Source: Rhynchopus euleeides (taxonomy: Eukaryota; Euglenozoa; Diplonemea; Diplonemida; Diplonemidae). Taken from it: a stretch of DNA of 64,000 nucleotides. A program made the translations under genes and the position numbers. The notes below the pieces were generated by a model. That model saw only the letters and a list, made by a program, of their open reading frames with translations. It did no database searches and was not told the origin of the DNA. Positions 56,098 to 64,000 of this stretch are shown here, in pieces. The stretch is from positions 2,046,001 through 2,110,000 of the forward strand of contig OY723241.1 of assembly GCA_963210315.1 (NCBI GenBank), given 5' to 3'. Position 1 is the first letter of the stretch. Each line of letters begins with the position of its first letter.

Positions 56098-58381
56098 ATG
56101 CGTGTGTTCGCAGCAGGCCTGATGGCCGTGATGGCGGCGGCAGCGGTGCAGAGCACCCCTGTCGTGGGGCCTGCCTTCCAGGCCACGCCTGAGCTGTTCC
56201 AGTCGTGGATGGCAGAGGGCGGGCAGGGCGTGTCTGGTGTGGAGAGCATCCCCGAGTTCAGGCTGAAGGTGGCGAAGCGTGTCGCGCAGTGGGCTGCGGA
56301 CCAGCTGAAGGATGTCGAGTCGGTGTACAGCATCTACTCCTGGGTTGCCCGTGCGTCTGGTATCGGTATGTCGTCATCCGATGGAGTCGAGTCTTCTGTG
56401 TCTTGCGTTTCCGCCCAGGATGCGTTTTGCGGTTGGTGACCGCAGTGGTGCAGACCATGAATATGATCACTTAGATTCCGTGCAACAGGCCACTTTGTGT
56501 GTGGGAGTGATACTTGCAACTTCAATGTGTGTGTCCATTTGAGAGTGCATCAAGTGGACATGTTTTGTGTGTTGTCCAGCACTCACATCTCCACACGCAC
56601 ACCTATGTGGATGCCGCGCATGTCTCGTGTGCTTGCACGTTGCTTCGCCCACACATCCCCCGACAGACGTCGGTTCGCTGCGGTCGGACCTGGAGAACCT
56701 GGGCAAGCAGGAGACGGTGGGGTCCTTCGTGGAGGCGGCGCACGCTGCGTCCAAGAAGACGAGGGAGGCCATGGGCATGGTATGTCTGATGCCAACTGAC
56801 CTGCACCTGCACATGTGGCCACATGCACCTCCACCTACACCTACACCTACACCCATGCCACAGAAGGCGCTTGGGAGCGACGAGTACAAGTACTTCGGGT
56901 TCCTCCCTGAGACGAAGGCCAACGTGCTGCCTGGTGCGTCGCAGGTGCAGTGGAGCAACCGCTTCTGCAAGAAGAACACGGCAACTGCGACGTGGAACGC
57001 TGACAAGACCGAGATCACGGTGGAGATCGAGGCGTCGGAGTGCGAGCTGCTGCACGTCGGTGACTTCTACCTGCTGACCACCACGGAGGGTGCCCACCCG
57101 GTGACGATCAACGACCTGTCGAAGAAGTCGAAGACGACCTGGAAGGTGCACGCACCCACCGACCCGGCAGTGATGTACGACCTCGTCAAGAAGGGCATCC
57201 GTGTGTTCGCATTCGAGCACGACGAGGCGGCCACGATGGTGAACATTCTGGACACTGTGGAGATGTTCCTGCAGCCAAACGTGGAGAAGTACCCGACGGA
57301 GAAGGCGATGGAGCGCAACGCCAAGTTCCTGGCTGACTACGCGAAGCTGACGCCCACCATGACGAAGCGTGCCTCGTCCGCGCCGATCGACCTCAACAGC
57401 AGCCTGATCCAGACGGGTGACTTCTTCGGTATCGTGCGCCTGGACGGGATTGACCCCATGCTTGGGTGGGCCATGGGTTCGACCACCGGCCACACCACCA
57501 TTGCGATGCGTGACGAGAAGAACGAGCTGCACGTCTGCGAGAGCACGTCTGTGACGTCGTACTGGCCGGTGAACGGTGTGCAGTGCACGCCGTACGCACA
57601 GTGGCTGGAGATGGCACAGGCTGCTGGGTTCAACCTGGTGTGGGCCCCGCTGGCCCCTGAGAACCGTGCCCGTCTGGACCAGGCGAAGATGTGGGAGTTC
57701 TTCAACGAGAACGCAGGGCTTGACTACGGGTTCCACACCCTGCTGTGGGGGTGGGTCGACACGGTGGACCGCAACTACCCCTGCCTGCCGCCGGACTACA
57801 AGGCGTGCCTCACGTGGGACACTGTGGAGGTCCTGTTCGCCATCGGCCACCGCATCGCACCTGAGGTCACCGACATGCTCGCCGTGCAGGCGTGGAACCT
57901 GCGTGTTGGCACGTCTGGGCTCTCCCCTGACGAGATCTTCATGCACGCGGAGACTGTGCTGAACATCAGCTCGAACGTGATCCCCACCATCGTGGAGCAG
58001 GACTCGTGGATGTACAACACGACACGCTACGGCAAGCCTGCTGTCGGGCGCTCCATGGTGTGCTGTGCCTTCGTCTGCAGCATGTGGAAGGCAGGCGGCC
58101 TGTTCGGGGATGCCCAGGTGAACTGCGGTGAGCTGACCAACCTGGACGACTACTCTCTGGGCATCTTCGACAAGGCGCAGACCGGTGCCAACCGTCCTGA
58201 GGTGTGCAAGAAGGCTGACCCTGAGAACGAGCTGTGCCAGCTGGTGGGGCCGTACACGCTCAACCTGAACCACTTCAACGAGGGCAAGATCTACAGCGGG
58301 ATGGACAGCAACTGCTCGTCGTGGGCCCCGGGTGTGGGTCAGGACTACTGGGGTATCGGGAAGCAGACGCAGACGTGCTGA
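56098..58381 (+). CDS. Array gene B2, secreted papain-like-amidase candidate
   Basis: Exons 56098-56365, 56667-56779 and 56864-58381 give about 632 residues. Intron 1 (301 nt) is the B type and closely matches that of B1. Intron 2 is 84 nt. The protein shares B-type residues with B1: KYFGFLPETK, LDGIDPMLG, ESTSVTSYWPV, GHRIAPEVTDMLAVQ and SGLSPDE. It differs from B1 at only a few positions (for example RFCKK for RCCKK, LVKKG for LAKKG, APTDPA for APSDPA); the RFCKK variant is shared with A2, which indicates local sequence exchange across the types. All motifs listed for B1 are intact. Confidence 0.8.
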
Positions 58382-58808
58382 TCCTGCACTCTGCATGTGA
58401 GTGCACATCCCTTCTGTTCCATCCTGTGCTGTGCGATACACAACCCCTTCGAAAAGACGACCCCCTCCGGCAGTGGGGCCTGTTCCGTGTGGGCTGACAA
58501 GAATTGACAAGCGTCGGGGAACCCCTGTGCCAAGTGAAAAATTGTGAGTGTTTCTCTGACCTCTTCAACCCCTCGCCCCCTTCCCCACGCTTGTCATCCA
58601 CATGCACCATGTGATTCAGCTTGGTATCGCCCACACCCACACGCCTTTACTCCCTGCCTCACTTCCCCTGATGCGTGTCTCTGTGTATACCCCGTGTGTC
58701 CCCGTCAACCCCCCATCTCCAGCATCCATCTAGAGTGACGGAAGGGTGGTTTGTCACAGAGCGGATGCGCCCTCTCTGGACAGCCCTTGCTTTTCTCTAC
58801 TATTGGTA
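58382..58808. other. 3' region of the last array gene
   Basis: The common 3' segment continues to about 58505; then the sequence becomes unique up to the MITE insertion. Confidence 0.5.
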
Positions 58809-59172
58809 CCTGGGACCCCCCGTGTTTAAGTCCCCCCCCTGGAGGCGATTTTCGGCCGGGGGGGACTTAAACACGGGGGGGGCGGACCTAAACACAGGGG
58901 GGGCTTAAACACGGGGGTGGCACAGTGGAGACCAAGAAGACCTCTTCCTCTGCTGTCGTAGGGGGGTAATTCCGGTCCGGATGGACTTTTGGCACCCCAC
59001 TTTTCGACTCAGACAGCACCTGGAGGGCCTAGGGGCCACCTGATGACCCTCCAGACCAGCCCACCCCCGTGTTTAGGTCCCCCTGTGTTTAAGTCCCCCC
59101 CCTGCCAGACCCCCAGGGGGGGACTTAAACACGGGGGTAAGGGGGGGGGACTTATACACGGGGGGTCCCAGG
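58809..59172. mobile_element. MITE family 1, complete copy
   Basis: This 364-bp element has the same CCTGGGACCCCCCGTGTTTA termini as the 4308-4622 copy and TA on each side (58807-58808 and 59173-59174). Internally it carries GTGGCACAGTGGAGACCAAG and GGTCCGGATGGACTTTTGG, which appear in reverse complement in the other copy. It has extra ACTTAAACACGGGGG units, explaining its greater length. Confidence 0.85.
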
Positions 59173-59174
59173 TA

Positions 59175-60780
59175 TGGCTAAAACCCACTTTTTCGGTGAC
59201 CCAAAAAGTACCTAAGACTTGGTGTTGCTGAAAGTGCTTCGCATGATGTGCGCACGAACTACGCACAAGTACGCACGAACTACGCAATATGGCCTCGTAA
59301 TGTCACTTTTTTATTTTGTACTGGGGCGGGACCAGTAATTAGCTCAAAAAGGCTGAAAAAATGCCGAAAATTTTCGAATCCCAGTCAGGGACCACTCTGA
59401 ATCACCTGTATCGTGCAAAGAAGCGGGTTTGTTTGCCGGAAAATCACAATGTGTGCCCTCCACAGGCCCCCCTACCCCCCGAGTACTCGGGGGGTAGGGG
59501 GGTATGAGGGGGGGGTGGTTTCACCCAATTGGTGTTCCCAGTAAGAGGTGTAAATGGACACCCCATGGCCAAAACGACCCCACTGCGATCCGCACAGATC
59601 CCAAACGTTCCAAATAACGGGTTTTTGGAACACCCAAGGAGGGGGTCCCGCTGGGTGGGCTGGTGTGGTTGCCTCTCAGTCACATCCTATGACCAGCCCC
59701 TGGGCCAGACCCACGTTTCACGGACGAAGCTTGACAGCTCGACCACAGAAATGACCCCACTAGGATCCGCACAGATTCCAAATAGTCAAAGGAACAGGGT
59801 TTTGCAACACCCGAGTAGGGGGCTCCTTTAGGGGGCGTTTTGGTACAATCTCGGCTCTGTAGTGATAAGGGGTTCCGCAGGCAGTGTCCTTAGCCTTCAG
59901 CCACTGTCAAGTAAGCCCATTCTATGGCTTGTCTTGAGGGTGCGTTGTCATCTGTTGGTCCCAGGTACAGACAAACAAACGCTGCACCTGGGCGAGGGCT
60001 GACTGATGTGTCTTCCGACGTTCAAGACTTCGGACAACCTAGTTTGGTGAGTCTCGAGCCAGGCTCCTAGGGCCTCCAGAGACAGGTCCTTCCGCAGCAG
60101 TCAGAAGGATGACTTCCTGCAAACCAGAGGGCCTGGGTGGATATTTGGGCCACATGGAGGCCCCCTACATCAGGAAATGGGCACCACAAGGTCTGGGACG
60201 AGGCCGGTGGTAGTGTTGGTGCAGTCTGGGCTCTGTATTGGAGGGAGCGTGTTTCCCACAGGAGAGAATAAAAAAGTGGCATTATTGCTTATGCACAATG
60301 TACGCACAAACTACGCAAAACTACGCACGAACTACGCAATTTGGGCCTTTCAGCAACACCATAAGAAGTACCCAAATTTGGCTTTTTTTAAGGGGGGGTG
60401 TCAAAACTTATTTTCTGCCGGTTTCAGCCTGGATTTGTGGTCAGAGGCACCCCATGGCCAAAATGACCCCACCACGATCCGCACAGATCCCAAACGTTCA
60501 AAAGAACGGGGTTATGGAAAATTCGTGAGGGGGGTCCCGCTGGCTGGGGTGGGGCGGCGAGCTGCCTGCCGGGTGGCGACCTCACACACCCTGCACCTGC
60601 ACCGCCATCCTATACTGTCCTGCCATCCCTGCACTGTCCCGCCAGCCTATGCTGTACCGCCAATCCTGTTGTTCGAGCATGCCGTAGTACACGGCTCTCT
60701 CGCCTCTGCCACATGTGGCCAACAGCACAGTGTGTCGGCTTGCGACCTGCACTGCCACCTGCACCTGCGACCTCATGGAT
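59175..60780. other. Mosaic of dispersed repeats
   Basis: No gene is evident. The phrase CCCCATGGCCAAAA-GACCCCAC followed by GATCCGCACAGATCCCAAAC occurs at about 59560-59610 and 60450-60500, with weaker forms at 59750 and 62925. ACTACGCAC-type repeats occur at 59255-59290 and 60300-60345, with inverted flanks (TTGCTGAAAGTGC versus CTTTCAGCAACACC). AAAGTACCCAAATTTG words recur at 60368 and 63070. The whole looks like broken transposons. Confidence 0.5.
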
Positions 60781-62692
60781 TCCAGTGCAGTGAAGACGAA
60801 GTCCGTGTGTGCGCCAACTATGCGGCACATGACCCCGCCTTCGCCGCATTCATCGCAAGAGAATGTCCGCATGTAATCAAGGTGTCTGGGCTACTGTGGC
60901 AAAAAGCTTCGAACGGCCGCTTCTGCACCACTGCGGCCGCCTGTTGTTCCCTCTCGCAGCTCGTTGACGGCGACGATACCGTCCTCGATTTCCTCCTGCG
61001 CTTCTTTCGTGAAGTTGCAAATAGGGATACGAAGACGTACGAGGCTGTGATGGAGTTGGAAGGGGACCGCGAGACTGTGCGGAGGATGGGAATCTGCTTC
61101 GCGCACCTCGTGTACCCCTGCATTCTGTTTGTGTCACGGTTCTCGAAGAGCGAGGCCCAGGCAAGTGACACTTGCCAGCTCGGGTTCTCCTCGGAGTTGT
61201 TCCGCTTCCTCGCCTGGCGCTTGTGACAAGCGGAGGCGAATGCAGAGGACGGGTACCTCCGCTGGCTCCAGAGCTGGAGAGATCACCAGGAAGACTGCTT
61301 CGGCCAGTCCCTGTGCCTCTCGTTCGAGTCTGCAACGTGCACACTGAAGGGCAGTGTTCCCGAGGAACTGGCGATGACTATGGAAAATGCATGTACAATT
61401 GCTTGCACTGTAAATTTTGACTATCCTCCTCGCCGCACAGGTGTCAGAGGACAGTGATCTGAGTAGGTACCGTACCAGGTACTACCCCCCGGTACCCCCC
61501 GGGACTTCGAAAATCCAGACTTGGGTCCCAGCCCAAAAATTCTCAGAAATTAGGAATTTCCGGATCAATTCCGGCCAGTAGTGTGGTCATTTTGCTCTGG
61601 GAGATGAGTTTGGTTGGTCGCAATTTTTTTTGACCTCACGTCCGAAGTACCCCCCCGCCATTTTTCATTTTGGGCAGGTCCACATTTCCTAAGGAAATTT
61701 GGAAAAAAATTGATTGGCCAAAAACTCATCTCCCAGAGCAAAGTGACCCCACCACAGCTCTGAAAAACGCCGGAAATGCAAATTCCGCGAAACTGAAAAC
61801 GACCATTTTGGGGGTACCAGGGGGTACTACCCCCCGGTACCTGGTACGGTACCTACTCAGATCACTGCAGAGGAACAGTTGAACGAGGTTGTCCCCACTC
61901 TTCTCGCTGAATCTGGTGTCGCCAAATACTATGGTGCCCAGGGCATCTCGAGGGGTTCGACCCTCTGCCCCAAGGTATACAAGGCCGACGCTGAGAAGTT
62001 TCTCCGCACATCCATCCACCGTTTTGCTTCCGGTTGCTACTCCGAGTACAAGAGATACTCCCAGTCCACGGAAGGGATGGCTGCAGAGAGAACAGGCGCA
62101 CTGGGACCTGCGGTCCTGGAAGGGGTCTGCGGCAGGATGCGGAGGGTGTTGATGATGAATGGGGTCGCTATCCGGGATGGTGTCCTCCGCGCCAAGCTCT
62201 GTTGCATGCAGCATTGGGTTGATGGCACCTCTCCAGGTGTCACAGAGGCCCAGATCTCTTCTCTGGGGGAAAGCTGGAGGCGGTGCAGGAGAGGAAGCTC
62301 TGTATTGGCAAGCTGCGACTTGCGGAACTCGAAGTCGCGAGGATCGCAGACAGTAACGCATCTGAACGCAAGCGCAAGCGGGCTGCCTTGATTGACAGTA
62401 TTTGCATTGTATTCCACTGTGAATCTGAGACTGTGATGTGTCGTGGTTAAAGGGGGTGTTGGTGCAGCAAGCCCTGGCACGCGGGATCCTCAACTGCCAG
62501 AGTAAAAACAAACCCGCTATTCTTGAACTCATTGAGAGTATGGACCGGTGTTTTACTCTGTCGGAACTGAGGGAATATGCGGAGGCGAGGGAACTCGTAG
62601 TCCGCCCAGAGTGGCAGGAAGAGTTACTCGCGAAGCTTCAGGACCACGACACGGAACACATAGAGATTCCAGCGGTTGAAGAAGGAGAGTAG
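60781..62692 (+). pseudogene. Broken unknown gene interrupted by a transposon-like element
   Basis: Coding-like segments appear in order on the plus strand: 60781-61170 (containing DDTVLDFLLRFFREVANRD and MGICFAHLVYP), a continuation in the same frame past a TGA at 61224-61226 (GYLRWLQSWRDHQEDC), then after the inserted element VSEEQLNEVVPTLLAESGVA and KADAEKFLRTSIHRFASGCY (from about 61879), a segment in another frame near 62265-62400 (KLRLAELEVARIADSNASERK), and finally 62480-62692 (NKPAILELIESMDRCF...) ending in TAG. Stops and frame changes between them, plus the insertion, argue for a dead or decaying gene. Introns could explain some frame changes. I do not recognise the family. It might itself derive from a mobile element. 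Confidence 0.35.
61452..61867. mobile_element. 416-bp fold-back MITE with 7-bp target duplication (hAT-like?)
   Basis: The element begins CAGTGATCTGAGTAGGTACC and ends with the exact complement; the terminal inverted repeats extend about 45 bp and weaker pairing continues through the interior (for example GCTCTGGGAGATGAGTTT at 61594 against its complement near 61725). The flanks are CAGAGGA on both sides (61445-61451 and 61868-61874), a clear 7-bp target duplication. Termini of the form CAGTG and a 7-8 bp duplication suggest the hAT group; no transposase is present. It sits inside coding-like sequence: removing it joins GTGTCAGAGGA to ACAGTTG. Confidence 0.9.
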
Positions 62693-63126
62693 AGCGTAGA
62701 CGGTCCAGAGGCTGGAGTAAGTCAGTAGAGCCGTAGAGAGTGCGGGTGCCACAGCCCCAAACCCTCCCCTCACTTCCTGCCTCCCTGCGTCCCTTTTTGT
62801 TGTAACCCTCAACCAGCAAAGTGCCCCTGAACTGATCTCCCACTCCTCTCCTCCCAGCATTCACAGGCACAACTGCCTGAACCAGACCCGCATTTCACGG
62901 GTGAAGTTTGTCACCTAGACCACAAAAATGACCCCACTACGATCCGCGCGGAGTCCAAAAAGTACAATGGGGGAAGAATATCACGATTCTGGGAGGTCGA
63001 ATTTTTCCACCCAAGAAAATAAGTTTTGACACCCCTCCCCCTTTTTCGGTGACCCAAAAAGTACCCAAGAAGTACCCAAATTTGACTTTTTTTTGGGCGT
63101 CAGCCAGACCAACTATAGTAACACCC
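62693..63126. other. Intergenic DNA with repeat fragments
   Basis: A weak copy of the GACCCCACTACGATCCGC repeat lies near 62930, and TTTTTCGGTGACCCAAAAAGTACC at 63042 matches 59190. No gene is seen. Confidence 0.45.
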
Positions 63127-63745
63127 CACTCACCCCCGTTTGGCACATCCTTTTCTGCACGACACGCGTGTGCCTCAGGCGCTGCGTGGATGCGTGGATG
63201 TCCTCTGTTTCGTTTCATCAGGCATCTTCCCCCCAGCCCTCTGAAGTTCTACGGGTGACACTGTTCGAAGCCTGCAGTGTCTGCGTCCTCCGCACGGTGT
63301 GCCGAGTGCGAGGTCAGCTCACGTACAGAAGAGCTGCTTCGCATAGGCCCCTGGAGGTTGGGCAGCACGGATCATCTGTGTCACACCGTCAGCCTCGGAA
63401 TGAGATATTTTCTGTCTATGCCAGCACACACAACGCTGTCGCCAAGGGATGGTGGGTGTGACACCGTGGCGATGTCGGAGATTATGTGATGGCTTTTCTT
63501 TTCCCGTCCAACCACATCTCTTATTCCATCCGGATGCCTCAACCTGTTCCGTGTGCCGTTCTGCAGCATCCACACAATGTCTGGAGGAAGCTCTGCACTT
63601 CTTCTCTGTGTGTGGTTGCTTTGTCATTGCGCTATGTTCACCCGACCTGCCTGCACTGTGCAGTGCAGGCAAAGCTGGGTGGGGTGGCGCAGTCACCACC
63701 CCACCCTCACCCACTGTGTGCCAACAACTGACCCGTTCCTCTATG
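63127..63745 (+). repeat. Fourth copy of the array spacer block
   Basis: This segment follows 51475-52085 almost base for base, including the CACGACACGCGTGTGC start, the GTGACACTGTTCGAAGCCTG and the hairpin at 63648-63671. It is the B-to-A type of spacer, displaced about 4.7 kb downstream of gene B2 by inserted repeats. Beyond 63745 similarity stops. Confidence 0.8.
63648..63671. promoter_or_regulatory. Conserved spacer hairpin (copy 4 of 4)
   Basis: It is identical to the copy at 48172-48195. Confidence 0.5.
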
Positions 63746-63918
63746 CACTGTTCGTCTCGTCGTGTGTCTCGCATTATTCCCTTGGGGAGCTCTCACAATC
63801 ACCTTTTTATGACTGCAACAGGAACCCCTGTCCAGTCCCAATGATAGCGGGCAGCACCATTCGGGGCCACAATAGACAGCGCCCTCATCAGGCTGAGGGA
63901 GTTCCTCTTGTTTCCCCC

Positions 63919-63950
63919 CGATTTGGCGCGCAAACAACATCACCCTATCT
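63919..63950 (+). repeat. Dispersed short repeat, diverged copy 4
   Basis: GATTTGGCGCGCAAACAACA followed by TCACCCTATC corresponds to the core and extension of the copies at 7825 and 22005 with a few substitutions. The sequence from 63746 to the window end otherwise shows nothing identifiable. Confidence 0.5.
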
Positions 63951-64000
63951 GTTTTTCGGTCGATATTTTTTTTACGGGAGAGGCTCTCCGCTTGCCGGCA

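Overview
The window is nuclear DNA of a GC-rich, intron-bearing eukaryote. Coding exons are GC-rich at third positions. All 16 introns I could resolve start with GTATGT or GTATGC, and exons are separated by long GC- or CA-rich spacers full of poly-G/poly-C tracts, microsatellites and small inverted-repeat transposons. A ciliary protein (CFAP251-like) implies a flagellated stage. The gene set (ciliary WD40/EF-hand protein, cytosolic-type LysRS, kynurenine 3-monooxygenase, scramblase, Swc5/BCNT) fits a free-living protist. An alveolate such as a chromerid or Vitrella-like alga is my best guess, but this is inference from style and not proven by the sequence.

Layout. 1-464: 3' end of an unknown gene. 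465-12439: a gene-poor tract with three DNA-transposon-like inverted-repeat elements (4308-4622, 6418-7564, 9774-11263). 12440-25217: poly-His twin-CCCH zinc-finger protein (+, five exons), B-box-like Cys/His/Pro-rich ORF (-), CFAP251/WDR66-like radial-spoke protein (+), lysyl-tRNA synthetase (+). 25218-29546: repeats, including a 380-bp tandem array. 29547-34401: Q-rich coiled-coil protein, a small zinc-ribbon-like protein enclosed by direct repeats, and a BCNT/Swc5 homologue. 34402-39212: repeats, among them arrays of AGAATTCT palindromes. 39213-43036: phospholipid scramblase and kynurenine 3-monooxygenase. 44824-58381: four head-to-tail copies of a three-exon secreted-protein gene. 58382-64000: transposon-rich DNA with a broken gene carrying a 416-bp element with a 7-bp target duplication, then another copy of the array spacer at the window edge.

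The most unusual region is the array. Its genes encode about 632-residue proteins with a signal peptide and a GHTT...C arrangement that I read tentatively as a circularly permuted papain-like (YiiX/C92-type) amidase. The units alternate A-B-A-B by intron 1 type and diagnostic residues, while the coding exons are almost identical, which suggests duplication of a two-gene unit plus exon homogenisation. Copy A1 is broken twice: its intron-1 acceptor CAG has become CTG, and a TGC codon has become TGA. The other genes are unrelated housekeeping or ciliary genes with no operon-like relationship.
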